64,000 bases of DNA, taken from positions 124,001-188,000 of the forward strand of contig PAVS01000007.1 of the NCBI GenBank assembly GCA_002713145.1. Direction: 5' to 3'. Position numbers and translations under genes: made by a program. The DNA is from Halobacteriovoraceae bacterium (GTDB taxonomy: Bacteria > Bdellovibrionota > Bacteriovoracia > Bacteriovoracales > Bacteriovoracaceae). The number at the start of each line of letters is the position of its first letter. Position 1 is the first letter of the stretch. The notes beneath the pieces were generated by a model. It searched no databases and was not told where the DNA came from. It was given only the letters and a program-made list of their open reading frames with translations. Positions 44,720-52,926 of this stretch are shown here, one piece after another.

Positions 44720-45703
44720 TTAATTCCATAATTTCTTTTTAAGATTTGAACTTCTTATCGCCGCATCAATTACGAGTGAAAAAGGCACACCTAAAAATAG
44801 GCCATATACACCGAAGATAATACTCCAAAATATTAATGATAAAATAATGATCACGGGACTTAAATGTAGGGCTTCACCCATAAATTTCGGCTCAATTATA
44901 TTACCTATGATAAATTGCACCAAACCTGGAAAGATAAGCAACGCTAAGATATCTGAGCCTGTCCTTTCTTCAATACCAAAGACAGGAATCAAAAGAAGTG
45001 TCGCTATAATAGATCCAAATGAGGGTATAAAATTAAGTAAAAAAGTTCCAAAACCTAGGAAAAAAGCAAATTCATAACCCAAGAAGAGAAGATAAAAATA
45101 TATAATTAAACCAGTCACTAAAGAGGTGACAGATTTTATAAGTGCATAATGCCTTAGTTTTTTCTCAAGCTTGATTAAAGTGAAATTCTTTCCCATCTTT
45201 CTCAATGAGAGGGGGTCAAAAATAAAAAAGAGTGAGCAGATAAAAGATAAGGTCAAAATTTGGATAAAATCTTTTATGCCTGTCGTTGAATACTGTATGA
45301 TGCTTGCAATTGGACCACTCATCATATTTTCAGTATTAATCATGGGGATTCTTTGTTTGAGTCGAGCCAAGTAATTTTCTGCAAAAGTTCTAAATTGAGT
45401 TATATAAGTGTCAAATTCATTTATAAGAATATTAATTGACTCCCAGAAATATTTAAAAAAGAGAAAGAAAAATACTCCTAGGAACATCAATATAATAGTG
45501 GCATAGATTTTTTTAGGAAAACTGAATCTGCGACCTAGAAATTCAATAAGTGGGGTGACAAGTAAATAAAATATATAAGCTATGAAAAGTGGTATAAATA
45601 CCATCTTTGTCTGGTATAGTCCTATGCCTATGATGACTGATGAAGCCAAGAATAGGCATAGGTTAATAGAATTGAGTGTTGATTTGCTAGAAGCTACTTC
45701 CAC
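44720..45703 (-). CDS. AI-2E/PerM-family membrane transporter
   Basis: The start is GTG. The 327-residue protein has about eight membrane helices and the family's conserved C-terminal segments: LLNFIPSFGSIIATLLLIP, NIIEPKFMGEALHLSPVIII and FGVYGLFLGVPF. Some relatives export autoinducer-2; others act as Na+/H+ antiporters, so the substrate is open. It lies 2 nt after the OmpR-type regulator gene and is probably co-transcribed with it. Confidence 0.85.
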   Translation of the reverse strand: MEVASSKSTLNSINLCLFLASSVIIGIGLYQTKMVFIPLFIAYIFYLLVTPLIEFLGRRFSFPKKIYATIILMFLGVFFFLFFKYFWESINILINEFDTYITQFRTFAENYLARLKQRIPMINTENMMSGPIASIIQYSTTGIKDFIQILTLSFICSLFFIFDPLSLRKMGKNFTLIKLEKKLRHYALIKSVTSLVTGLIIYFYLLFLGYEFAFFLGFGTFLLNFIPSFGSIIATLLLIPVFGIEERTGSDILALLIFPGLVQFIIGNIIEPKFMGEALHLSPVIIILSLIFWSIIFGVYGLFLGVPFSLVIDAAIRSSNLKKKLWN

Positions 45704-45705
45704 GT

Positions 45706-46395
45706 TTATTCTGTAGGCATAAATTTATAACCTGCTCCATGAACTGATTCAATGATATGCGAAACTGGTTTTAACTTTTTCCTTAATTTACTAACATGTG
45801 TGTCTACAGAACGAGAATAAACATGAATATCTCTTCCCCAAATGTCATTGAGCATAGTATCTCGATCAATCACTTCTCTAGGACGGTTAGCAAAATATGT
45901 TAAGAGCTTAAACTCTAAGGCGGTTAAATCTATTTGTTTGTAATCTTCACCTTCAAGAATTTTAACTTGTTGGCTGGCTTTATTGATTTGTATTTCTTTC
46001 CACTTTAAGCTATCAGCAGATTTTTTTAGTATTTCTAGTTTTTTTAATTTAGCTTCTACTCTTGCTCTTAGTTCAAGAGGGTTGAATGGTTTTGTGATAT
46101 AATCATCTGCTCCTGCAGAAAAGCCAAGTACTTTTTCAGATAGATCATTATGACCTGTGAGAAAAAATATGGTTAAGTCTGGAGAAATGGCTTGAATCTT
46201 TGAGCATAATTCTAATCCACTTCCATCTGGAAGTTCAATGTCTAATAAAACAATGTCGTAATGATTATCTTTCAGGCTTTTTTCTGCTTCTGTGACCGAC
46301 TGAGCCCAGTCTAGTTGAACTAGTGGCCCTGATACTGCTTGTGATACTAACTGATAGATTTCTTTACAATCTTCTACTAGTAATGTTGAATTCAT
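45706..46395 (-). CDS. OmpR/PhoB-family response regulator, copy B
   Basis: The 229-residue protein is a close paralogue of 37890-38588, with Asp52 (LLDIELPDGSG), the KP switch (YITKPFNPLE) and a nearly identical DNA-binding helix region. It has a strong GAGGAAGG site. Its own promoter region has the shared TTACACAA element (46457-46464, read on the minus strand), so autoregulation is possible. No kinase gene is directly adjacent; it may share the phosphorelay at 38719-40958. Confidence 0.92.
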   Translation of the reverse strand: MNSTLLVEDCKEIYQLVSQAVSGPLVQLDWAQSVTEAEKSLKDNHYDIVLLDIELPDGSGLELCSKIQAISPDLTIFFLTGHNDLSEKVLGFSAGADDYITKPFNPLELRARVEAKLKKLEILKKSADSLKWKEIQINKASQQVKILEGEDYKQIDLTALEFKLLTYFANRPREVIDRDTMLNDIWGRDIHVYSRSVDTHVSKLRKKLKPVSHIIESVHGAGYKFMPTE

Positions 46396-46456
46396 TTCGT
46401 TACCTTCCTCTCATAAAAATTTAAAACAATTCAAAATTGTTAACTTGCCATTTATT

Positions 46457-46464
46457 TTGTGTAA
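46457..46464 (-). promoter_or_regulatory. TTACACAA element before regulator copy B
   Basis: Read on the minus strand, TTACACAA lies about 65 nt before the ATG of the regulator gene (46395). Confidence 0.4.
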
Positions 46465-46620
46465 ACTCCTTATACTTGTATTGAATAATTTGTTTGAGTT
46501 TTGTTTAGATTAATTGACAATCATGCTAATTGACTGATTTTGCTCGGAACAAGAATGTGTTAATTCTGTAGAAACAAACAATTCTTTCTGCTTTGCGAAT
46601 ATATTTCCATTTGTATTAAC

Positions 46621-46639
46621 TTACACAATCTCTAAAAAA
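46621..46639 (+). promoter_or_regulatory. TTACACAA element before DUF883 copy B
   Basis: TTACACAATCTCTAAAAAA begins 92 nt before the ATG at 46713 and matches the element before DUF883 copy A (40971-40989) at 17 of 19 bases. The remainder of 46396-46712 contains no gene. Confidence 0.55.
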
Positions 46640-46712
46640 GACATTGCGTGATTTTCACTTAGGCCTTCTGCATAATTGAATTTGCAATAACTTTAGACAA
46701 AAGGAGAAACGT

Positions 46713-46955
46713 ATGGAAAGAGTTAGAATGCAAGACATTAGAGAAAATGGTGGGGCACTTCCCCAAGCTAGAAACAAGTTTGATACAATGAAAAGAAAAG
46801 CTTCGATTATGTCGAAAAAAGCTGTTGCAAACTCAAGAGATGCTGCAGATAAATCAGTTCGTGTCATCAAAGATTACCCTCTTCATTCAGCATTAACAGC
46901 TGGTGCAATAGGGCTTATTGCCGGACTTATCGGTGGTAGATTTTCAAGAAGTTAA
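46713..46955 (+). CDS. DUF883/ElaB-YqjD-like membrane-anchored protein, copy B
   Basis: The 80-residue protein is a paralogue of 41057-41293. It has the same AVANSRDAADKSVRVIKDYP lead-in and a glycine-rich C-terminal anchor (LTAGAIGLIAGLIGG) ending in basic residues. It has a strong AAAGGAG site. Unlike copy A it has no YqjE-like partner; a terminator follows directly. Confidence 0.8.
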   Translation: MERVRMQDIRENGGALPQARNKFDTMKRKASIMSKKAVANSRDAADKSVRVIKDYPLHSALTAGAIGLIAGLIGGRFSRS

Positions 46956-46986
46956 AAACAAAGAGTATAAAATATAAATTGTTTTT

Positions 46987-47019
46987 AAAGGTAGTATTTA
47001 TAGTACTACCTTTTTTTTT
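46987..47019 (+). terminator. Rho-independent terminator after DUF883 copy B
   Basis: GGTAGTA (46990-46996) pairs with TACTACC (47004-47010); flanking AAA/TTT extends the stem, and nine Ts follow. It ends only 15 nt before the next start codon, so read-through may supply the FNT gene. Confidence 0.85.
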
Positions 47020-47033
47020 ATGAGGACACACAT

Positions 47034-47948
47034 ATGAATCAAGATGATGATAAATTTCTAATACTCACCGATAAACAACTCTATGAAAGGGGAAAACAGC
47101 ATAAAACCCACAGAACTAAGAGTAGAGAAAAAGAAGATAAAGACTATCTACCTGTCATCATAAAGAGAACGGATGAAGCTGTTAGACACCCTGATGATAT
47201 TTTAGAAAAAGCTATTATCGAGGGGTATGAGCAACACTGTCGTTCTAAGTTATCATTGTTTATTTCTGCAATATCAGCAGGACTTATTCTTGGTTTTGCA
47301 GCCATGTGCGTTTCCTTTGCATCCCAATTATTTGATGGAGACAACGTATTTATTCAAGAGCGGCTGGCCATGGCCATTGTTTATCCGCTAGGTTTTATAA
47401 TATGTATCATGAGTGGAACTCAGCTTTTTACAGAACAAACCGCTACGGCAGTTTATCCCGTTCTTGATAAGAGAGCATCTGTATTTTCATTATTCTCATT
47501 ATGGGCAATTGTACTGATTGGAAATTTAGTGGGGACTGCTCTTAGCTCAATACTTATTGCTTCTGCTGACAATGTCATTATGGTCAAACAGGGGGTTTTA
47601 GAAGTCGCCCACCATCTCCTTGATCATAGTTTTTTCGAAATTTTTATTTCAGCAATTTTAGCTGGTTGGCTTATGGCCCAAGGGGGATGGCTGGTCATGT
47701 CTACACCACCTGCCAGTAGTCAAATTATTTGTATTTATATTGTGACTTTTATCATTGGGATTGGTGGGCTTCATCATTCTATAGCTGGCTCTGCTGAAAT
47801 ATTTGGTGGTCTCATCCATAGCTTAGATCCAAACTATTATAAAGCGTCCAAATTTCTACTCGCATCGATTTTAGGTAATTTGGTTGGAGGAAGTGTTTTT
47901 GTCGCCATTCTTAATTATGCCCATATACGCTCAACTCAAGAAGGTTAG
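47034..47948 (+). CDS. formate/nitrite transporter (FNT) family channel
   Basis: The 304-residue protein has a charged N-terminal extension of about 65 residues, then six membrane helices of the FNT fold: ISAGLILGFAAMCVSF, a GTQLFTEQTATAVYP loop, NLVGTALSS, WLMAQGGWLVMS and GIGGLHHSIAGSAEIFGG. The long hydrophilic N-terminus resembles the YfdC branch. FNT channels pass small anions such as formate, nitrite or hydrosulfide; the substrate here is unknown. Confidence 0.87.
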   Translation: MNQDDDKFLILTDKQLYERGKQHKTHRTKSREKEDKDYLPVIIKRTDEAVRHPDDILEKAIIEGYEQHCRSKLSLFISAISAGLILGFAAMCVSFASQLFDGDNVFIQERLAMAIVYPLGFIICIMSGTQLFTEQTATAVYPVLDKRASVFSLFSLWAIVLIGNLVGTALSSILIASADNVIMVKQGVLEVAHHLLDHSFFEIFISAILAGWLMAQGGWLVMSTPPASSQIICIYIVTFIIGIGGLHHSIAGSAEIFGGLIHSLDPNYYKASKFLLASILGNLVGGSVFVAILNYAHIRSTQEG

Positions 47949-47957
47949 TATACAAAA

Positions 47958-47971
47958 TTACACAAATCTTT
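47958..47971 (+). promoter_or_regulatory. TTACACAA element before 48035 gene
   Basis: TTACACAAATCTTT begins 77 nt before the ATG at 48035, in the same orientation as the other copies and followed by the same ATCTTT extension. Confidence 0.5.
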
Positions 47972-48034
47972 CTTAGATAAGACATTTTTAATCTAAGAGG
48001 AAAACATAAAATAAGTATGATTTAAGGAGAAGAG

Positions 48035-48217
48035 ATGCTTGTTTTGGCTTTTTTATTTTTTGTCATTTCTATTTTTGCAGCTGTACTAGGCTTTGGTGAT
48101 GCTTTGATTGCTGGTGTAGGTCTCGCTCAGTTATTATTTGGATTTTTACTTCTTGGTTTTTTGGCGACATTAGTAATGTATTATATCATTGCTATAGATT
48201 ATAAAAATAAACTATGA
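48035..48217 (+). CDS. DUF1328-like small membrane protein, third copy
   Basis: The 60-residue peptide has two hydrophobic helices around a GFGDALIAGVGLAQ turn, a diverged version of the DUF1328 pattern at 41843-42025. It has a strong AAGGAGAA site. Its end overlaps the next gene by 4 nt (ATGA), so the two are translationally coupled. Confidence 0.7.
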   Translation: MLVLAFLFFVISIFAAVLGFGDALIAGVGLAQLLFGFLLLGFLATLVMYYIIAIDYKNKL

Positions 48218-48546
48218 GTAAATTCTTTTTCTTTTATATTGTTCTTCTTTCTCTAAACGGTCTTAGCGCTACTCCTCATTATTTTAAAAATCATTATAAC
48301 GAATCAAAAAGAAATATTGAAAAGAGAATAGAAAGTATTCGTATGAAACTCAATGTTCTTGAGGTGAATACCTTCACAAATCAAGAAAGTCAGTTTACAA
48401 ACCAAAGGACACACCTCATCTCAGAAATTTCTTCAAAGCTAGACGACATAGAAAAAGAAATTGAGAAGGTGAGGAATTCCAATCACACCCATTGGGATGC
48501 TGAATTAGCTGAGTTTGAAAAGACGATAGCTTATGAACTCGATTAA
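48214..48546 (+). CDS. exported coiled-coil protein
   Basis: The 110-residue protein has a signal peptide (residues 1-19, ending LSAT) and a heptad-like helical chain (about 30-75: RNIEKRIESIRMKL, then ISSKLDDIEKEIEKV) with no cysteine. No family is recognised. It is coupled to the small membrane protein upstream, hinting at a periplasmic partner. Confidence 0.6.
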   Translation: MSKFFFFYIVLLSLNGLSATPHYFKNHYNESKRNIEKRIESIRMKLNVLEVNTFTNQESQFTNQRTHLISEISSKLDDIEKEIEKVRNSNHTHWDAELAEFEKTIAYELD

Positions 48547-48625
48547 TTTAAGGTGTGTACGAAATTTCATAAATATTAATCACAGAGGCGATTCTTAAAT
48601 TAGATATAACTTATACAATTTATTA

Positions 48626-49402
48626 ATGAAAGTTATGAGTCTTATCATATTGATTTTTTTAGTAAGTTGCGGTCAGTTTGTTGATTCGCCCTATGCTACG
48701 AATGCTGAAAACCTTCAAAAGAATATTGAGAATATAGAGATTATTCAAGAGTCCTTCGTCACACAAGATTTTAAGATTGCCTTTATCTCTGACACTCATA
48801 ATTATTATGATGATCTCAGAGACCAAATAGATTTCATTAACTCTAGAAACTTTGATTTTGTTATTCATGGAGGAGATGCAACTAACCTGGGCATGCAGCG
48901 AGAATGGGATAAGTTTTTTGGAATTATCGAAGAATTAAATATTCCTTATGTGGTGGCAATTGGTAATCATGATATGCTCTCCAATGGTACTGCTGTTTAT
49001 CAAAATCTTTTTAGCAGGAAACTCAATTTTAGCTTTTTAAGAGGTGCGACTCTGTTTATTATTCATAACAATAATAATTGGGAAAGTTCTCGCGAGGAAG
49101 AAGTTCCCAATGTAAGTTTTCTTAGAGAACAACTAGAGCGAAATGACTATGAGCAAGCCATACTTATTGGACATGTCCAGTTAGATGATGATGATAGATA
49201 TTCTCAAGGGCAGATAAATCAGCTCAAAGAACTCACATCAAATTATAATGTGCCTTTTGTTATCAATGGACATAATCATAATCCCGGAGAGGGGACATTC
49301 GGTAAAGCCACAAGATTAACTATAGGTAGTTCTGCTTTTAGGAAAGTCTTGTCCTTTGAAAAAAAAGGAGATGAATTTATTTATGAATTCTTGGATATAT
49401 AA
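48626..49402 (+). CDS. calcineurin-like metallophosphoesterase lipoprotein
   Basis: The 258-residue protein has a lipobox LVSC (Cys15). The phosphoesterase metal-ligand blocks appear in order: DTHNYY, HGGDATNLG, GNHDML, LIGHVQ and NGHNHNPG. It should hydrolyse a phosphoester at the outer face of a membrane; the substrate is unknown. The ribosome-binding site is weak. TTATACAA, a variant of the shared element, lies only 8 nt upstream, too close for an activator site. The 3' end overlaps the next gene by 20 nt. Confidence 0.85.
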   Translation: MKVMSLIILIFLVSCGQFVDSPYATNAENLQKNIENIEIIQESFVTQDFKIAFISDTHNYYDDLRDQIDFINSRNFDFVIHGGDATNLGMQREWDKFFGIIEELNIPYVVAIGNHDMLSNGTAVYQNLFSRKLNFSFLRGATLFIIHNNNNWESSREEEVPNVSFLREQLERNDYEQAILIGHVQLDDDDRYSQGQINQLKELTSNYNVPFVINGHNHNPGEGTFGKATRLTIGSSAFRKVLSFEKKGDEFIYEFLDI

Positions 49403-49913
49403 GTTTTTCCTCTTATTTTTTTGCTTCAGCTCGCTTTCAAACGCAAAGGAAGACGGAGTAGATAGAATAATCTTTCAACATGCAGGTGAAATAGGAACCT
49501 ATGTCGCTGGCTTTGGCTTTGATATCAACTCAATATATGAGATAGCACTGTTATATGGGCATGTTCCAAGTTCCCAGTCTTTGAGTGAGGTGGATACACT
49601 TGCGGTTAAAAACAACTTTAATTTGTATACGAAAAAAAAATATAAGTTTCATACCGGTATAGCGATATACCATGCTCTCAATAGTCAGTATAAAACCTAT
49701 TTGAACGATGATTACCCAGATAGTTATTACCAGATTGGATCAATTAGAGGACTGATCTACTTAGGAGGACAATATATTCTTAGCAGGAAATATTCTGTTT
49801 TTTATGAAGTAGGGCTAAATGATCTACAAATCGTCGACATGTATAATAATTCCACGGAAGAATTAAATAACGATTCTTTATCAGCGGCGATAGGAATGAA
49901 TTTTATGATTTAA
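49383..49913 (+). CDS. exported protein, possible outer-membrane beta barrel
   Basis: The ATG at 49383 gives a good signal peptide (about 1-22, ending SNAK) with GGAG 12 nt upstream; starts at 49356 or 49371 are less natural. The 176-residue mature chain alternates polar and aromatic residues and ends in a hydrophobic strand (AAIGMNFMI), as in small outer-membrane barrels. It overlaps the phosphoesterase gene, suggesting joint expression. No family is certain. Confidence 0.55.
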   Translation: MNSWIYKFFLLFFCFSSLSNAKEDGVDRIIFQHAGEIGTYVAGFGFDINSIYEIALLYGHVPSSQSLSEVDTLAVKNNFNLYTKKKYKFHTGIAIYHALNSQYKTYLNDDYPDSYYQIGSIRGLIYLGGQYILSRKYSVFYEVGLNDLQIVDMYNNSTEELNNDSLSAAIGMNFMI

Positions 49914-49976
49914 AAATAAACATGTTTTAAGATTTTCTTGAAAATGTTCAGTTTTTTTTCTTAAATGTGGTAAAAC

Positions 49977-49984
49977 TTACACAA
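49977..49984 (+). promoter_or_regulatory. TTACACAA element before the stressosome-like operon
   Basis: TTACACAA lies 81 nt before the ATG at 50058, the same spacing as before the stress genes, with a -10-like TAAATT about 49 nt further on. Confidence 0.5.
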
Positions 49985-50057
49985 CTTCTCCAATGAAATT
50001 TGATATTTATCTTAAGCTTAGTTAAATTAAGTACAAATTTTTCTTTAGGAGATCAGA

Positions 50058-50513
50058 ATGGAAGTAACAACTAACGGAAGCAATGGTTCAGGTGCAGCTT
50101 ATACTTCAGTTCCTACAGATTACAATGAACTGATTAGTATAAGTAAAATTTGGGATGGGATTTTATTTCTTTCTATTTCAGGCTTTTTAGATTCAACGAA
50201 AGCTGAATCACTTATTACAAAGTCTCTAGAAGAGATTCAACGCACTGATTCACCATTTATGATTGTCGATATTTCAAGTGTTTATGCCATTGACAGTTCT
50301 GTCGCAAAGCATATTTTTGATTTGAATAAAGCAGCATCTCTTATGGGATGTGAGTGTGTGATTTCTGGTTTTAATGCAACTGTGGCCCATTCTTTAGTTT
50401 CAATGAATGTTGATTTCTCTGCAATGAAAACACGAACTACCATTCAGCAGGCTTTAAGATATTGTTTAAATCAAAATGGTTACGAGATTAAAGAAGCGGT
50501 GACTCTACAATAA
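50058..50513 (+). CDS. STAS-domain protein, RsbR/RsbS-like stressosome subunit A
   Basis: The 151-residue protein has a short Gly/Ser/Thr-rich start, then one STAS domain (about 25-145). The RsbR-type signature MIVDISSVYAIDSSVAKHI places Ser80/Ser81 at the usual phosphorylation turn. It is followed by CVISGFNATVAHSLV, similar to the second RsbR site. It lacks the large N-terminal sensor domain of classical RsbR. It has an excellent AGGAG site and is first gene of a four-gene overlapping operon. Confidence 0.82.
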   Translation: MEVTTNGSNGSGAAYTSVPTDYNELISISKIWDGILFLSISGFLDSTKAESLITKSLEEIQRTDSPFMIVDISSVYAIDSSVAKHIFDLNKAASLMGCECVISGFNATVAHSLVSMNVDFSAMKTRTTIQQALRYCLNQNGYEIKEAVTLQ

Positions 50514-50830
50514 TGGATCAATGTTTAAGGCCAAGCAATAAAGGCTTTCTTACTATTGTAATTGATCATGAATCTTTAGAGTTTGTGAGTTCTGGAGAAA
50601 TTTTTCCACTCATCGATGATATATTGGCAAACTATAGAACCTCTAAAGTTGTAATTGATCTAAACAACGTGGTCTATTTATCTAAGTCTGAAATTATGAC
50701 CTTAAATAATTTAGTAGGAAGTTTGCATCTTTTGGCCCTTGAAATTGAATACACTGGTATGTCTCATAAATTGTCATTATCAATTACGACCCAGGGAGTA
50801 AACCTTGCCAGCAGTCAAATCTCTCCATGA
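50513..50830 (+). CDS. STAS-domain protein, RsbS-like stressosome subunit B
   Basis: The 105-residue single STAS domain (VVIDLNNVVYLSKSEIMTL, with Ser57/Ser59 at the phospho turn) overlaps the previous stop by one base (TAATG). In the classical system RsbS scaffolds the stressosome and is phosphorylated by RsbT. The assignment rests on gene order and fold; sequence similarity is modest. Confidence 0.7.
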   Translation: MDQCLRPSNKGFLTIVIDHESLEFVSSGEIFPLIDDILANYRTSKVVIDLNNVVYLSKSEIMTLNNLVGSLHLLALEIEYTGMSHKLSLSITTQGVNLASSQISP

Positions 50831-51233
50831 TTTAAATCTTGTTCAAAAGATTGAGAGCGAAAAAGACCTTTTGCCTTTGCTCAATTATATTTTTAATTAT
50901 GGACATAAAAATGGTTTAAGTCCTGTGGACATTTGTAAGGTTGTAACGGCTACATCTGAATTAGGTACAAATCTCTGTAAGTATGCGATAAATGGTGAAA
51001 TTACAGTCTCAATCTTTGATATTGACCATGAAATCTTTGCAAGCGTTACCTCAAAAGATTCTGGTCCTGGTATAAAGAATATTCAACAAGCAGTAGAAGA
51101 TAATTATACTACTGGAAATACTTTAGGGTTGGGCTTATCCGCAGTAAAGCGCTTGATGGATCAATTCGAATTAGAGTCTTCAGAGAAGGGGACTATTGTA
51201 AAAGTCACAAAAAAGGTTAATGTTGAGAAGTGA
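50805..51233 (+). CDS. RsbT-like switch serine kinase
   Basis: The start is TTG with GGGAG about 7 nt upstream, 26 nt inside the previous gene. The 142-residue GHKL-type kinase has Glu52 and Asn56 in SELGTNLCKYA, DSGPGI (85-90) and the glycine box LGLGLSAVKRLMD. These fit RsbT better than RsbW. It should phosphorylate the two STAS proteins. In Bacillus free RsbT activates the phosphatase RsbU; no PP2C gene is visible here. Confidence 0.82.
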   Translation: MPAVKSLHDLNLVQKIESEKDLLPLLNYIFNYGHKNGLSPVDICKVVTATSELGTNLCKYAINGEITVSIFDIDHEIFASVTSKDSGPGIKNIQQAVEDNYTTGNTLGLGLSAVKRLMDQFELESSEKGTIVKVTKKVNVEK

Positions 51234-52344
51234 AGTTATCTTTCCTATATTAAACAAGTCTCATATCTTTCAATTGGAAGAGATATTTTATACTGTCCTT
51301 ATAGATAGAGATTTTAGTCATGTTGGTCTCTCAAAGAAAATCGAAAAAATTAGTAGCTTTCTCCAGCAACACTTTGAGGTGCTAGGCTTTGTTGAGCTGA
51401 GTATTCAATCAAAAAGACTTGAAGTGAAAAATGCTAACGAAAATCGTGTCTTTAAATTTGATAGTCTAGAGCTGTTACAAAACGATTTTCAGCAATTTGT
51501 AAATAAACAAACTTATGAACAGAAAACGAAATATATAACTGGCTTAAATAATAAACTCGTGGAAAGTAATAAAAAAGTTACTCAACTCATCGAAGATAAA
51601 AATTATCTGATCAACTTTCTTGCACACGAAGTACGGAACCCTCTTAATGCCTTGATGAATTACTCTAAGCTTCTGGCCGAATCACCAGAACTTTTAGAGG
51701 GAATTGATCTGGGAGAAGTTCTTATGGAGCTTACAGGAGATATGAAGCAGATTGTAGATGATGTTCTTGATTTTTCTAAATTAGAAGCAAGTAAATTAAC
51801 TGTCAGTCGTACAAAAGTTGATGTGGTTAAATTTGCTCGTTTGTTTTCAAGCCAGATGTCTCAGCTTGTAAAAAACCAAGGTCTAGAATTTAAATTTGTT
51901 TGTGATCTTCCAGAGGACACTTTGATTATGGCCGATAAAAATCGACTTAAACAGGTTTTAAACAATTTTTTAAGTAATGCTCTAAAATTTACTCAAAAAG
52001 GTTATATACTTTTAGAGGTTTCAAAGACTCAAAATAATGAAATAAGTTTTAGCATCCATGATACTGGAGCGGGAATTTCTAAAGAATTTCAACAACAAAT
52101 TTTTCAAGAATTTTCTCAAGAAAAGCACGTGGCTTCTTCTGGTAAGGGAACGGGGCTAGGAATGAATATTTGTTGGAAACTCTCGGAGCTTATGGGAGCA
52201 AGACTTGACTGTATTTCTGAGAGAGGAGTGGGAAGCACATTTTCGATCATATTCCCAGAAATCGTCTCACAGGATAGTGTTTTGAAAAATGAGATTCAGC
52301 TCTCAAAAGAAAACTTATCTCACATTGAAGATACTATGCACTAG
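51220..52344 (+). CDS. soluble sensor histidine kinase
   Basis: The 374-residue protein has no membrane segment. An N-terminal region of about 95 residues is without recognised fold. A coiled stretch follows (105-130), then HisKA with His136 (LAHEVRNPLN) and HATPase (NNFLSNALKFT, DTGAGI, GKGTGLGMNI). It overlaps the RsbT-like gene by 14 nt, so the kinase is part of the stressosome-like operon and sits where a PP2C phosphatase might be expected. The receiver gene converging on it (52334) is the likely partner. Confidence 0.88.
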   Translation: MLRSEVIFPILNKSHIFQLEEIFYTVLIDRDFSHVGLSKKIEKISSFLQQHFEVLGFVELSIQSKRLEVKNANENRVFKFDSLELLQNDFQQFVNKQTYEQKTKYITGLNNKLVESNKKVTQLIEDKNYLINFLAHEVRNPLNALMNYSKLLAESPELLEGIDLGEVLMELTGDMKQIVDDVLDFSKLEASKLTVSRTKVDVVKFARLFSSQMSQLVKNQGLEFKFVCDLPEDTLIMADKNRLKQVLNNFLSNALKFTQKGYILLEVSKTQNNEISFSIHDTGAGISKEFQQQIFQEFSQEKHVASSGKGTGLGMNICWKLSELMGARLDCISERGVGSTFSIIFPEIVSQDSVLKNEIQLSKENLSHIEDTMH

Positions 52345-52720
52345 CATTCGCACTCATGTGTGACTCCACATGAGAATGAAGCTTAGCTACAGCTATTTTA
52401 AAATCAAAAGGCTTTTCAAAATAATCATCAAAACCTGCGGTTTTTAATTTTTGACTAATTGTTTCACAATCTTCACCAGTAGATGCAATAACAGGACAGT
52501 CTTTAGCCTTTGACTTGATATACTCAATCACCTCATAACCATTTTTTTTAGGCATATTTAAATCGAGGACTGCAGCAACAATTTTGTTTGAATTAAATAA
52601 TTCAATGGCTTCATCGCCATCATTAGCTAAAATAGGTATCAGTCCTGTTGGTCTCAGGCATATTTCCCAAAGTTTTAAATTTTCTTTTGAATCGTCCGCA
52701 ATAAGGATGTTTTTTGTCAT
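52334..52720 (-). CDS. single-domain response regulator
   Basis: The 128-residue receiver has acidic residues at 9-10 (IADDS), phospho-acceptor Asp53 (VLDLNMPKKNG), the switch Ser/Thr in IASTGED and Lys in FEKPFD. There is no output domain. The gene converges on the histidine kinase with an 11-nt overlap. It has a GGGAGAG site. Confidence 0.87.
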   Translation of the reverse strand: MTKNILIADDSKENLKLWEICLRPTGLIPILANDGDEAIELFNSNKIVAAVLDLNMPKKNGYEVIEYIKSKAKDCPVIASTGEDCETISQKLKTAGFDDYFEKPFDFKIAVAKLHSHVESHMSANASA

Positions 52721-52926
52721 GATCGCTCTCCCAATGCTGTTCTACACCTTTTACATATGTTTGAAAACTTAATTAAAGTAAGATTATGTCATCCATAAAA
52801 TAGCATCTAAGTTATCGAAATTAATATCCTTTGTATATTTTTATTAATATCTGTGTACAAATCTACACTTTATTTAAATATCCTATTATCCAGGCTGTTC
52901 GACTCCAAAAACAAAAGGAGTTGTTT

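Noticed and set aside
44720..45703. Autoinducer-2 exporter and quorum-sensing role
   Set aside because: The family name alone does not show AI-2 transport, and no luxS or lsr gene is present in the window.
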